Of a stretch of 64,000 bases of DNA, positions 1-8,414 are shown in pieces. Each line of letters begins with the position of its first letter. Positions within the stretch are counted from its first letter, which is position 1. Made by a program: the position numbers and the translations under genes. The notes under the pieces are model-generated. The model was not told the DNA's origin, did not search any database, and saw nothing but the letters and a program-made list of their open reading frames with translations. Source of the DNA: Lachnospiraceae bacterium (GTDB lineage: Bacteria > Bacillota > Clostridia > Lachnospirales > Lachnospiraceae); assembly GCA_017461725.1 (NCBI GenBank), contig JAFTXG010000019.1, positions 62,001 through 126,000 on the forward strand. Direction: 5' to 3'.

Positions 1-1
1 A

Positions 2-253
2 AATCATAAGCTGTGGTTTGATTTTTATGGTGAAAATTATGATTTTGGAGAACAGGAATTACACGCGTTTTTGATCCCCGAAATATCAGAATACACATTC
101 TATATAGACTCCGGCGATTTTGCTGAAGAAGGTTTGGATGTGAGACAAGGATATTTTAGATTGATATATCCCGATGTGATAGTAGATAATTTGCAGCCAA
201 TCAAGAAACTCACCATCACTGAAATGGAGAAGACGAAGAATGTAACAAAATGA
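2..253 (+). CDS. 3' end of an unrecognised protein gene (partial)
   Basis: An open frame enters from the left edge and ends at a TGA at 251-253, giving about 83 residues of C-terminus. The visible part is acidic and aromatic-rich, with no membrane segment and no motif I recognise. It is followed at once by a terminator-like hairpin, so it is the last gene of its transcript. An internal TTG at 71 could be mistaken for a start, but the frame is open to the edge of the window and has no ribosome binding site there. Function unknown. Confidence 0.6.
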   Translation, partial: NHKLWFDFYGENYDFGEQELHAFLIPEISEYTFYIDSGDFAEEGLDVRQGYFRLIYPDVIVDNLQPIKKLTITEMEKTKNVTK

Positions 254-262
254 AATTTTGTC

Positions 263-295
263 AGCCGATATCGTTAAGGTATCGGCTGGATTTTT
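263..295 (+). terminator. Rho-independent terminator after the partial gene
   Basis: AGCCGATA (263-270) pairs with TATCGGCT (280-287) around a 9-nt loop and is followed by GGATTTTT. It lies 10 nt after the stop of the partial gene and separates it from the polysaccharide locus. Confidence 0.75.
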
Positions 296-383
296 GGTAC
301 GCCCGGCGGGCGCACGTTCTAACAGGATATTTCTTTTCTCGTGACACCTTTACACTTTGGTTTGACACTTTCCCCCGAAACAC

Positions 384-412
384 TTGCTATTTTGCCAATA
401 TTAGGTTATACT
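384..412 (+). promoter_or_regulatory. Sigma-A-type promoter for the polysaccharide locus
   Basis: TTGCTA (384-389), a 17-bp spacer and TATACT (407-412) lie 47 bp before the first glycan gene. A second possible -35, TTGACA at 362-367, has an 18-bp spacing to TGCTAT. This AT-rich stretch after the terminator is the only clear promoter before a run of same-strand genes reaching about 27 kb, so it may drive much of that run (inference). Confidence 0.6.
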
Positions 413-459
413 ATAGTATAATATGCCATTAATATGCCCTTTCCATAGGAGGTTCATTT

Positions 460-1860
460 ATGGAGAAGCGGGAACAATATAAACGCTTGATTATGTTTTT
501 ATCATCCCTCATTATTCTGGCGATCCAGACAGGGATGTTTGCCTATACCTGGTTTCATGTTTACAGCAGCGAGGAGATTCTGGGACAGGTGTTCTGGAAC
601 AGAGGCAACTGGGCGCTGATTGCCATTTACGGTGTGCAGAGCTGGCTGTTTTCCAGAGTGTATGGAGGATACCGGGTAGGTTATCTGAGGACCAGTGATG
701 TGATGTATTCGCAGGTGCTGGCTATTTTGTGTACAAATGTGATCACCAGCTTGCTGCTGGCGCTGATCGCGCGCTGGAGCATTCATAATCTGCTGGCAAA
801 TATCACCCCTATGCTGATTCTTTCCCTGCTGGACATCGTGGCGGTGTTCTGGTGGGCACTTGCCATGCGTGGAATTTATTCGGTGGTTTATCCGCCCAGA
901 CAGCTGCTGATGATCCATGGCGATATAAATCCGTCACTGCTGATCACCAAGATGGCGTCCAGAGATGACAAGTACATTATCCGCGAGACCATCCATATAG
1001 AGGAAGGGATCGATGCGATTAAGGCGAAGATTGATGAGTACCACGCAGTCATTATCGGAGATATGCCGGTGGTGCTGCGCAATCAGTTGATTAAGTATTG
1101 CTATTCCAAGAGTATCCGCTGCTATGTGGTGCCAAAGCTGACGGATATCATGATCATGAACAATGACACCATCGATCTGTTTGATACGACGCTGATGCTG
1201 TTCAGAAACCGTGGCCTGACGGTGGAGCAGCAGGTGATGAAGCGGTTGATCGATATTGTGGGCGCGACTCTTTTGCTGGTATTATTCTCACCGATCATGT
1301 TGATTTCCGCCATTGCAATCAAATGTTATGACGGAGGCCCTGTTCTGTATAAACAGGCCAGATTGACTAAGGATAAACAGGTATTCCAGATTTATAAGTT
1401 CCGCAGTATGCGGGTGGATTCGGAGAAGAACGGAGCCAGACTGGCCAGCAAAAATGACGACCGGATCACGCCGGTGGGTAAGATACTGCGTCGGACCCAT
1501 ATGGACGAGCTCCCGCAGATATTAAATATTCTGGAGGGCAGTATGTCCATCGTTGGTCCCCGCCCTGAGCGCCCTGAGCTGGCAGCAAAGTACTGTGAGC
1601 GGATTCCCGAGTTTGATTACCGATTGAAGGTTAAGGCCGGACTTACCGGCTATGCCCAGGTGTTTGGTCGTTACAATACCACTCCCTATGATAAGCTTAA
1701 GCTTGATCTGACCTACATTGAGAAGTATTCGGTGCCGCTGGATATTAAGCTGATTCTGCTGACGGTGAAGATTTTCTTTAAGAAGGAGACGTCCGAGGGC
1801 ATCGAGGATTGGCAGACGACGGCGCTGCGCGACGATGATGGAGACAAAAATGACCTCTGA
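460..1860 (+). CDS. Polyprenyl-phosphate sugar-1-phosphate transferase (priming enzyme)
   Basis: Membrane enzyme of the polyprenol phosphohexose-1-phosphate transferase family. It starts glycan synthesis by moving a hexose-1-phosphate from a nucleotide sugar to undecaprenyl phosphate. The N-terminal ~145 residues hold about four hydrophobic segments, a Rossmann-like middle follows to ~250, and the bacterial sugar-transferase core runs from ~265 after another hydrophobic helix. Family hallmarks are visible: KFRSM at 313-317, DELPQ at 349-353 and GPRPERPE at 366-373, then GLTGYAQV. The length of 466 residues is normal for full-length WbaP-type enzymes. The start has AGGAGG 8 nt upstream. As the first gene of the cluster it fits the priming role. 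The sugar (Gal or Glc) cannot be read from sequence. Confidence 0.93.
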   Translation: MEKREQYKRLIMFLSSLIILAIQTGMFAYTWFHVYSSEEILGQVFWNRGNWALIAIYGVQSWLFSRVYGGYRVGYLRTSDVMYSQVLAILCTNVITSLLLALIARWSIHNLLANITPMLILSLLDIVAVFWWALAMRGIYSVVYPPRQLLMIHGDINPSLLITKMASRDDKYIIRETIHIEEGIDAIKAKIDEYHAVIIGDMPVVLRNQLIKYCYSKSIRCYVVPKLTDIMIMNNDTIDLFDTTLMLFRNRGLTVEQQVMKRLIDIVGATLLLVLFSPIMLISAIAIKCYDGGPVLYKQARLTKDKQVFQIYKFRSMRVDSEKNGARLASKNDDRITPVGKILRRTHMDELPQILNILEGSMSIVGPRPERPELAAKYCERIPEFDYRLKVKAGLTGYAQVFGRYNTTPYDKLKLDLTYIEKYSVPLDIKLILLTVKIFFKKETSEGIEDWQTTALRDDDGDKNDL

Positions 1861-2665
1861 TTTTTCTGTTTTAATGTCAGTATATGACAAGGAGAAGCCC
1901 GAATGGTTTCGCGCGGCACTGGACAGCGTGCTTTCCCAGAGCTGTCAGCCAGGGGAGATTCTGATCATGCAGGATGGTCCACTGACGGCTGAGCTTGATG
2001 CCGTGTTGGATGAATATCAGGCGAAATATCCCTGTATCAGGACGATTAGGTTGAAAGAGCACGTGTATCTTGGCAGGGCGCTGGCCGCCGGTGTGGAGGC
2101 ATGTCGGTATGAGCTGATCGCCCGGATGGATACCGATGACCTGGCCACGCCGGATCGGTTTGCCCTTCAAACTGCGTATATGCAGAAACATCCCGAGATT
2201 CACGCGGTTGGCGGATACATGGAGGAGTTTTTTGACGGCAGTGATTTCCGCCAGATAAAAACTATGCCTACAGAGCCCGATAAGGTGCTTAAGTTTGCCA
2301 GATACAGAAACCCGCTGAATCATATGACGGTGATGTTTCGTCGGTCTGCGGTGCTGGAGGCGGGCAATTACCGACACTTTCCTTTCCTTGAGGATTATGA
2401 CCTGTGGGCAAGGATGCTGGGCAAAGGATTTGTCCTGGCAAATATCCCGGAGGTGCTGGTGGAGGCCAGGACCAGCGAAGCGCTGTATAAGCGCCGAGGC
2501 GGCTGGAGTTACTTTAAGCGTTATGTGACCCACCGGGGAAATCAGCGGAGAGAAGGATTGCTGAGCGAGAAAGAGTATGTAATCAGCCTGATCCTCTGCT
2601 GTGGGATGACCTTGCAGCCGGCCTGGCTGAGGAAACTGGCGTATCGGAAGCTGTTGCGCAAATAG
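1850..2665 (+). CDS. Family 2 glycosyltransferase
   Basis: Inverting GT-A fold glycosyltransferase, 271 residues. It begins with the typical strand FSVLMSVYDKEKP, then the nucleotide-binding region and the acidic metal site RMDTDD near residue 97. The start at 1850 is preferred because GGAG lies 6 nt upstream. An in-frame ATG pair at 1835 has no such site. The frame overlaps the end of the priming transferase by 11 bp, so the two are translationally coupled. It probably adds the second sugar to the primed lipid carrier, an inference from position only. Confidence 0.88.
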   Translation: MTSDFSVLMSVYDKEKPEWFRAALDSVLSQSCQPGEILIMQDGPLTAELDAVLDEYQAKYPCIRTIRLKEHVYLGRALAAGVEACRYELIARMDTDDLATPDRFALQTAYMQKHPEIHAVGGYMEEFFDGSDFRQIKTMPTEPDKVLKFARYRNPLNHMTVMFRRSAVLEAGNYRHFPFLEDYDLWARMLGKGFVLANIPEVLVEARTSEALYKRRGGWSYFKRYVTHRGNQRREGLLSEKEYVISLILCCGMTLQPAWLRKLAYRKLLRK

Positions 2666-2767
2666 GGAGAAGGATAAATATAGTGGCAGCGATGCTTGTG
2701 GGATAATGAGTCGGATGAGATGGTATTGCTGTGGCAATAAATGAGAAGAAAGGCAGATTTTATATAG

Positions 2768-3880
2768 ATGAAACTGATTGTTGATGCGAGAGTATTGAGC
2801 AGCAGGCCCTGTGGAGTCGGAATGTACGCATACCGCTACATCCGGGAGTTGATGAAACATCCGAATATCGAGATCACTCTGCTGACTGATGTGGTGGTCA
2901 GTGAGGAAATCAAGGAATTTGAGGCTGCTGGACTTTCGATTGTACAGTACGGAAAGCCGGTTTTCCGCAGTGTGAGTGTGCTGGGATACTTTAGCTTTGT
3001 GAAAAAGGAACTGAAAAAGCGTCAGCCGGACCTGTTCTGGGAGCCCAACTGTCTGGTGCCCATCAAGCTGAAGGGCTATGAGGGCGCTTTGGCGGTGACC
3101 ATCTATGATATGTTCCCGCTGACGATGCCTGAGTGTTTTGGACGGTTGTATCGGGAGTATTTCCGCCGTGGGGTTTCTTCCACGGTCATGCAGGCTGATC
3201 TGATCTGCTATGATTCTATGGAGGCAAAACACGACACCGAGCTGTATTTTCCGGCAGCCAAGGTAGGACCTTCGTTTGTGTGCTATCCGGTGGTCGAGCA
3301 GGGGATCAATGACGGTGAGGCAAACAAGGCGGGGAAAGATGCCTCCAACGAATATTTCTATTATGTCGGCAATGTGGAGCGCCGCAAAGGCGTTGATATT
3401 CTGCTGGATGCCTATCGGCTGTACCGCGAGGAGGGCGGTCAGAAAAAACTGATCGTTGCCGGAGGCCTGAAAGATGATTCGCTGAAGGAACAGCTGGAAA
3501 AAATGAAAGATGTGGAAGGCTTCTCCTATGTGGGGTATGTCAGCGAGGAGGAGAAGAAAAAGCTGTTTGCTGAGTGTGACACCTTTGTTTTTCCGTCCCG
3601 CGGAGAGGGCTTTGGGATCCCGATCCTTGAGGCCATGGCAGCCGGGAAACCGGTCATTGCCAGCAACTTAAGTATCTTCCAGGAGATCATCGGGGAAGGT
3701 ATTCGATATTTCGATGTGGATGCGGGACCCGAGACCAGAGCGAGAGCGCTGAGCGAGGCCATGCTTGAGGAGCAGACACCAGATCTTCGGCTGTATGAGC
3801 TGGTGCTCAGACGCTATGATCCCGAGCAGCGAGGCCGTATTTTTGCCGAGCGGCTGCTGAAGTTGTGCGGGGAAGATTAA
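2768..3880 (+). CDS. GT4-type glycosyltransferase
   Basis: GT-B fold retaining glycosyltransferase of 370 residues. The N-terminal Rossmann half opens with the Gly-rich loop SSRPCGVGMYAY, which is usual in this family. The C-terminal half carries the EX7E nucleotide-sugar motif EGFGIPILE at residues 280-288, after SRG and before AMAAGKPVIAS. No membrane segment. It follows the previous gene after a 102-bp spacer without a terminator. Donor sugar unknown; GDP-mannose or GDP-rhamnose would fit the nucleotide-sugar genes elsewhere in the locus (inference). Confidence 0.9.
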   Translation: MKLIVDARVLSSRPCGVGMYAYRYIRELMKHPNIEITLLTDVVVSEEIKEFEAAGLSIVQYGKPVFRSVSVLGYFSFVKKELKKRQPDLFWEPNCLVPIKLKGYEGALAVTIYDMFPLTMPECFGRLYREYFRRGVSSTVMQADLICYDSMEAKHDTELYFPAAKVGPSFVCYPVVEQGINDGEANKAGKDASNEYFYYVGNVERRKGVDILLDAYRLYREEGGQKKLIVAGGLKDDSLKEQLEKMKDVEGFSYVGYVSEEEKKKLFAECDTFVFPSRGEGFGIPILEAMAAGKPVIASNLSIFQEIIGEGIRYFDVDAGPETRARALSEAMLEEQTPDLRLYELVLRRYDPEQRGRIFAERLLKLCGED

Positions 3881-3888
3881 AGATTGCG

Positions 3889-3983
3889 ATGAAAGTTTCG
3901 GATTGCGAATAGCGGTGGCGATTGTGAGCGTGCTTTGTACGGAGCAATCGACTTTCATTTGTGGTGGCACCGCCGTTAGGCGG
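3889..3983 (+). other. Paired repeats and hairpin in the leader of the next gene
   Basis: ATGAAAGT (3889-3896) and GATTGC (3901-3906) are complementary, in nested order, to ACTTTCAT (3951-3958) and GCAATC (3944-3949). A second hairpin, CCGCC-gtta-GGCGG (3970-3983), ends just before the ribosome binding site GGAG at 3987. There is no U-tract, so this is a structured leader rather than a terminator. Function unknown. Confidence 0.45.
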
Positions 3984-3996
3984 CATGGAGGTTTAG

Positions 3997-5262
3997 ATGA
4001 AAGCATTACTGATCAAAGCTGCAAAGCTGGCGAAGAAGATCATCAAGGCGATCTTTCCGGCCAGCTGGATCAAGGCAGTGATGAATACCATATACCACTG
4101 GAAAGCCAGAAAGCTGGCGGCGGTGGTAAAGGAAAAACAGCAAAAGGGCTTTAAGCCGGTATTGCCGGAGGGCGTGAACCTGATCGCCAGCATTACCGGA
4201 GACAGCGGACTGGGACAGAGCAGCCGATTGATCGCCAACGTGCTGGAGCACTCGGATATTCCTCATGTGATCTACAATTATGTGTATTCCTATTCGCTGA
4301 AGATGGAGGATACCACCTACGCAGATCGGATATCCACTGAGTTACCCTATGATATCAACCTGGTCCATATCAACCCGAGAGAACTGGGACCGGCCCTTTT
4401 TCGACTGCCGAAGAGTATCTGGAGCAGTCAGTACAATATTGCCTTCTGGCTCTGGGAACTGGAGGATTTTCCGGAGGAGTGGGCAGTCTATACCGATTTA
4501 TTTGATGAAATTTGGACTCCGGCGGAGTTTGTCAGCAATGCAGTTCGCACCGCTGCCAAATGCCCTGTTCATACCTTGCCCTATCATGTGACTGCACCCA
4601 CCGAGGATCAGTACGACAGGGCCTGGTTTGGTCTGCCCGAGGACAAATTCCTTTTTGCGTTTATGTACGATGCCAACAGCGTGGCTGATCGCAAGAACCC
4701 TATGGCTGTGGTGAAGGCCTTTATGAAAGCGTTTTCCCCCGAGGACACCGGAGTGGGCTTGGTGATCAAGGCAAACAACGGAAAAACAGAGGATATCGAG
4801 AAGCTTCGTCAGCAGATGAAAGGCTACGAAAACCTGTATTTTGTGACAGATAATCTGAAAAAGACGGCGGTGAACAGTCTTTTGAAATGCGTTGATGTGT
4901 TTGTCTCTCTGCACCGCGCAGAGGGCTTCGGTCTGGGCATGGCAGAGTCCATGATGGTGGGTACGCCCTCCATCGCCACCAACTGGTCGGCGAACACCGA
5001 GTTTATGAACTCGGAAGTTGGCTGTATGGTGGATTATAAGCTGATCAGGCTGGAGAGAGATATCGAGCCTTACCATAAGGGCTCCCGCTGGGCAGACGCG
5101 GATGTGGATCAGGCGGCTGAGTATATGAAAAAGCTGTACGGGGAGCCGGAGTATTATCGGGGGTTGAGCGAGAAGGGCTATGCCTATATCAATAAAAAGC
5201 TGGGCCTTGAGGAGTCGGTTGCACGGCTGGAGGCGCAGGTAAAGCGCATCGGAGATAGATAA
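3997..5262 (+). CDS. GT4-type glycosyltransferase
   Basis: 421-residue GT-B glycosyltransferase. An amphipathic, Lys/Ala-rich N-terminal ~45 residues suggests peripheral membrane contact. The catalytic half contains LHRAEGFGLGMAES with the EX7E motif at 309-317, followed by MMVGTPSIATNWSANTEFM, as in mannosyltransferase-like proteins of polysaccharide loci. GGAG lies 6 nt before the start. It precedes the exporter permease by only 17 bp, so the two are probably co-transcribed. The same SRWA-type C-terminal segment recurs in the second module of the 1100-residue protein at 8414, suggesting related donors. Confidence 0.88.
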   Translation: MKALLIKAAKLAKKIIKAIFPASWIKAVMNTIYHWKARKLAAVVKEKQQKGFKPVLPEGVNLIASITGDSGLGQSSRLIANVLEHSDIPHVIYNYVYSYSLKMEDTTYADRISTELPYDINLVHINPRELGPALFRLPKSIWSSQYNIAFWLWELEDFPEEWAVYTDLFDEIWTPAEFVSNAVRTAAKCPVHTLPYHVTAPTEDQYDRAWFGLPEDKFLFAFMYDANSVADRKNPMAVVKAFMKAFSPEDTGVGLVIKANNGKTEDIEKLRQQMKGYENLYFVTDNLKKTAVNSLLKCVDVFVSLHRAEGFGLGMAESMMVGTPSIATNWSANTEFMNSEVGCMVDYKLIRLERDIEPYHKGSRWADADVDQAAEYMKKLYGEPEYYRGLSEKGYAYINKKLGLEESVARLEAQVKRIGDR

Positions 5263-5279
5263 TAAACGAGGTAATGAGC

Positions 5280-6074
5280 ATGAAACTGTTTCGTGAGATA
5301 TATGAATATCGCCAGATGATCTTCGGATTGGTAAAGAGAGATCTGCGCGGCAGATATAAAGGATCTGTTCTGGGATTTTTGTGGACGTTTTTGAATCCGT
5401 TGCTGCAGCTGCTGGTATATACATTTTTGTTTTCGACGATTTTACGGAGTGATATTGATAAATATTACCTGCATTTGTTTGTGGCCTTGATTCCGTGGAT
5501 GTTTTTTGCGGCATCGGTACAGGGAGGAGCCGGCTGTGTGCTGAACCAGGCGGGCATGATTACGAAGATTTATTTCCCGAGGGAGGTTCTTCCGATTGCT
5601 CATGTGACCAGCCAGTTTGTGAATATGCTGTACACCTTTGTGGTTGTTATGGCAGTCGTGCTGTTGGCAGGAGTATTTCCAAGTCTGATGGCCTTGCTAC
5701 AGCTCCCGATCATCATGTTCATCGAATATTGTCTGGCGTTGGGGCTGACCATGCTGATCTCGTCGGTGACTGTATATTTCCGTGATCTGGAATACATCAT
5801 GGGAATTGTTACAATGGCATGGCAGTTTTTGTGTCCGGTTGTTTACTCGATTGATCTGGTTGAAAGTATTGCGAAGAGCTATCCTTGGGCGATGAAGATC
5901 TATATGTTGAATCCGATGACACCGATAGTGCTTGCGTTCCGTGATATTTTGTATTATGGAAAACCGGCTGATTTGAGTACGCTTTGGCTGGCTGCTGTGT
6001 TGGCAGCAATCTGTCTGATTGTAGGATTTGCGGTGTTTGGAAGGCTGAAATGTCGCTTTGCTGAAGAACTGTGA
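5280..6074 (+). CDS. ABC-2 polysaccharide export permease (Wzm-like)
   Basis: Integral membrane half of an ABC exporter that carries lipid-linked polysaccharide across the membrane. 264 residues with six predicted hydrophobic segments. The N-terminal cytoplasmic motif VKRDLRGRYKGSVLG is typical of Wzm/TagG/KpsM permeases. The start at ATG 5280 has GAGG 8 nt upstream; an in-frame ATG at 5274 would leave only 2 nt. The ATPase gene follows after 77 bp. The sequence is visibly more AT-rich than the preceding glycosyltransferase genes, which may indicate a different history for the exporter pair. Confidence 0.93.
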   Translation: MKLFREIYEYRQMIFGLVKRDLRGRYKGSVLGFLWTFLNPLLQLLVYTFLFSTILRSDIDKYYLHLFVALIPWMFFAASVQGGAGCVLNQAGMITKIYFPREVLPIAHVTSQFVNMLYTFVVVMAVVLLAGVFPSLMALLQLPIIMFIEYCLALGLTMLISSVTVYFRDLEYIMGIVTMAWQFLCPVVYSIDLVESIAKSYPWAMKIYMLNPMTPIVLAFRDILYYGKPADLSTLWLAAVLAAICLIVGFAVFGRLKCRFAEEL

Positions 6075-6151
6075 CTGGGAATCTGACTTGGCGAAGGCTG
6101 TACTGCAGGATATAACTGTATAGATGGAAATTGAAAATATGAGGTTGCAAA

Positions 6152-7810
6152 ATGAGCGTAATTCGTGTTACTGATGTGTATAAAAAATTCAGAGTCTATT
6201 ATGACAAGGGAGCAACCCTGAAAGAAAAAACTCTATTCAAAAATCGTAATCGCTATGAAGATCGCTGGGTATTAAAAGGGATCAGCTTTGAACTGAATAA
6301 AGGTGAAGCTATCGGTTTGATCGGTGAGAATGGCTGCGGTAAGTCTACTATGTTAAAGATGCTTACCCGTATCATGTACCCAGATCAGGGAACCATTGAG
6401 GTGAATGGCAGAGTTTCCAGCTTGATTGAGCTGGGTGCAGGATTCCATCCGGATATGAGCGGAAGAGAAAATATTTACACAAATGCTGCGATTTTCGGGT
6501 TGACCAAAAAAGAAATCGATGACCGTATGGAGGATATTATCGAGTTCTCTGAGCTGGGCGGGTATATTGATAATCCAGTGAGAACTTATTCGTCCGGTAT
6601 GTATATGCGTTTGGCATTTTCTGTGGCAATCAACGTGGATGCAGATATTTTGTTGATTGATGAAATCCTCGCGGTAGGAGATACAAATTTTCAGGCGAAA
6701 TGTTTTGGTCGGTTGAAAGAACTGAAAAACAACGGAGTAACCATTGTGATTGTTACCCATGATACCAATACGGTGTCATCCTTTTGTAACAAAGCGATTT
6801 GGATTGATGATGGTAAAGTAGTCGCCAGCGGAAAAGCAAAGACAGTAGTGGATGAGTATCTCCGGTTTATGAACCAGAAACTGTATGAAGCTATGGAGCG
6901 GAGACAGCGGGAGAAAGAGGAGAAAGAGAGACAGGAGGCCATTGCCAGAGGAGATAAGACAGCATTTTGCTTCACGGTAAATTCCTCTCATCTGACTACT
7001 TATGACGTGAAGTGGAAGATGGGTGATCAGTCGGGTGTATTTGAACTGCATCCAGGAATCAATCGTGTTCAAGTAGAATTCCGGCTTCAACCCGGTGAAA
7101 ATCGGTGGTGCTTTGAGACGGATATGCCAATGCGTGTATTGGATACTGATCCGCGAAAGCTGTGTTTTTCTATGGCAGGCTACGAAGTTAAGAATGGGGT
7201 TTTTGTTGAAGGCATTGTTGATCTGAGTTGGGGTGTAGGAACCTATGGAGCAGAGTCCGACGAGGGCGGATATTGGAGATGGGTTCAGGATAAAGGAGAA
7301 ATTGTTTTCGAATTTGCAGAGATGAATGAAGAGACGATTGCGTTGCACAAGTCGAGAAAGCTACAGAGCTACGACAGATCATCAACGCGATATGGTCTCC
7401 GAACCACTGAAATTACCGATGCCCGTTTTGTCAATTGCAAAGGGGAGTCTGTCATTGCCCTTTATCAGGGAGAGTGCGTTGATTTGGAGATATCTTACCA
7501 TGTGAGTAGGCCATCTGATCAGGGGTATGTTTTTGGCATGGGCTTCTACACTATGGACTACGAATGCATCTACGGTGTGAATACTCGCCTTGATGGTCAT
7601 GATATTGCATCTGTGCCCAGAGACGGAAAGGTTACGTTTAAAATTAAGGATCTTCCTCTCATGGCCGGAAAGTATATTCTTCAGGTAGCCATTGAGGATG
7701 GAAACAGCATACCGTTAGATTATGTGAAGGATTATATGCATTTTGATGTGGTGAGTAACGAAAAGGGTATGGGAACAACCTTTATCAAACACGACTGGAT
7801 AATTGAGTAG
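6152..7810 (+). CDS. Polysaccharide ABC exporter ATPase with extended glycan-binding C-terminus (Wzt-like)
   Basis: 552 residues. The ATPase part (about 1-245) has a Walker A GENGCGKST starting near residue 60, the signature YSSGM and a Walker B ILLIDE. A Glu/Arg-rich helix (about 245-268) links it to about 280 more residues. The last ~150, ending in a strand-rich MAGKYILQVAIEDG segment, resemble the Wzt C-terminal carbohydrate-binding domain that recognises the finished chain end. Between ~270 and ~400 lies a second strand-rich block with the YWRWVQDKGEIVFEF pattern. E. coli Wzt proteins are about 400-450 residues, so this one is longer. Its presence implies export gated by recognition of the polymer (established for Wzt; inferred here). 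Confidence 0.93.
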   Translation: MSVIRVTDVYKKFRVYYDKGATLKEKTLFKNRNRYEDRWVLKGISFELNKGEAIGLIGENGCGKSTMLKMLTRIMYPDQGTIEVNGRVSSLIELGAGFHPDMSGRENIYTNAAIFGLTKKEIDDRMEDIIEFSELGGYIDNPVRTYSSGMYMRLAFSVAINVDADILLIDEILAVGDTNFQAKCFGRLKELKNNGVTIVIVTHDTNTVSSFCNKAIWIDDGKVVASGKAKTVVDEYLRFMNQKLYEAMERRQREKEEKERQEAIARGDKTAFCFTVNSSHLTTYDVKWKMGDQSGVFELHPGINRVQVEFRLQPGENRWCFETDMPMRVLDTDPRKLCFSMAGYEVKNGVFVEGIVDLSWGVGTYGAESDEGGYWRWVQDKGEIVFEFAEMNEETIALHKSRKLQSYDRSSTRYGLRTTEITDARFVNCKGESVIALYQGECVDLEISYHVSRPSDQGYVFGMGFYTMDYECIYGVNTRLDGHDIASVPRDGKVTFKIKDLPLMAGKYILQVAIEDGNSIPLDYVKDYMHFDVVSNEKGMGTTFIKHDWIIE

Positions 7811-7823
7811 GAGGTATGTGCAA

Positions 7824-8414
7824 ATGCAGGGAACAGAACTTGAACTCGAACTGAGAGAGCGTTTGCTGATTCAGGGAAAAACCTTTTCGGTCAACCGTGA
7901 CAGAAAACTGACCGAAGAGATCAATAAAAAGATTATTGCGGAGATGGCGGAAAAGTCGCCCTTTGCATCTATGGCAACGGTTGGTACTGATTTTGCGAGA
8001 AAAGGTCCTCGCAGAAGAAGACGTACCAAATTGTCCAACTACGCATATTATCTGCAGGTGATGGAGGAAAACAAATTCCCCCTGGAGATGCTTCCGGAGA
8101 ATACCCGATTCAGAAAGGTCAAGGAGATCGGTGTGCGCATGATGCGTCTGGTTTTCCAGTGGCAGCAGCATTTCAACAAGGCCACAGAGGATGTGCTGAT
8201 CATGGTCACCAAGGACATGAAGAGCATGGATATGCGTCAGCAGGGGCTGGAGGAAAAGCTGGATACCCGTTTTGCGGCAATGCTGGAGATGCAGAGTCAG
8301 GAAATTCAGCGTCTGAAAGCGGCGGTTGAGGAACTGACCCAAAATCAGCGGGAGCTTTTGGAAAAACTGGAGCAGCAGAAGTCAGATCGTGTTGATACAG
8401 GAAAGGATGCATAA
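7824..8414 (+). CDS. Unrecognised soluble protein with C-terminal coiled coil
   Basis: 196 residues, no signal peptide or membrane segment. Residues ~1-55 are charged. A basic patch of six residues, RKGPRRRRR, lies near 58-66. An aromatic helix-rich middle follows (LSNYAYYLQVMEEN and a segment rich in Met, Arg, Trp and Gln). Residues ~135-188 are strongly heptad-like (EEKLDTRFAAML, QEIQRLKAAVEELTQNQREL), a long coiled coil. The start at ATG 7824 has AGGAGG 9 nt upstream and lies 13 bp after the ATPase stop. The stop overlaps the next start (TAATG). This tight position between the exporter ATPase and a three-module glycosyltransferase suggests a scaffold or length-control partner. I do not recognise the family. 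Confidence 0.82.
   Translation: MQGTELELELRERLLIQGKTFSVNRDRKLTEEINKKIIAEMAEKSPFASMATVGTDFARKGPRRRRRTKLSNYAYYLQVMEENKFPLEMLPENTRFRKVKEIGVRMMRLVFQWQQHFNKATEDVLIMVTKDMKSMDMRQQGLEEKLDTRFAAMLEMQSQEIQRLKAAVEELTQNQRELLEKLEQQKSDRVDTGKDA

Noticed and set aside
250-432. 60-codon frame after the partial gene
   Set aside because: It runs through a terminator hairpin and the promoter of the next gene, and has no ribosome binding site.
1877-3232. Long minus-strand open frame (451 codons) over two glycosyltransferase genes
   Set aside because: It is the mirror of strongly supported GT genes and spans the gap between them. Its translation is His/Gln/Leu-rich without any domain and it has no ribosome binding site.
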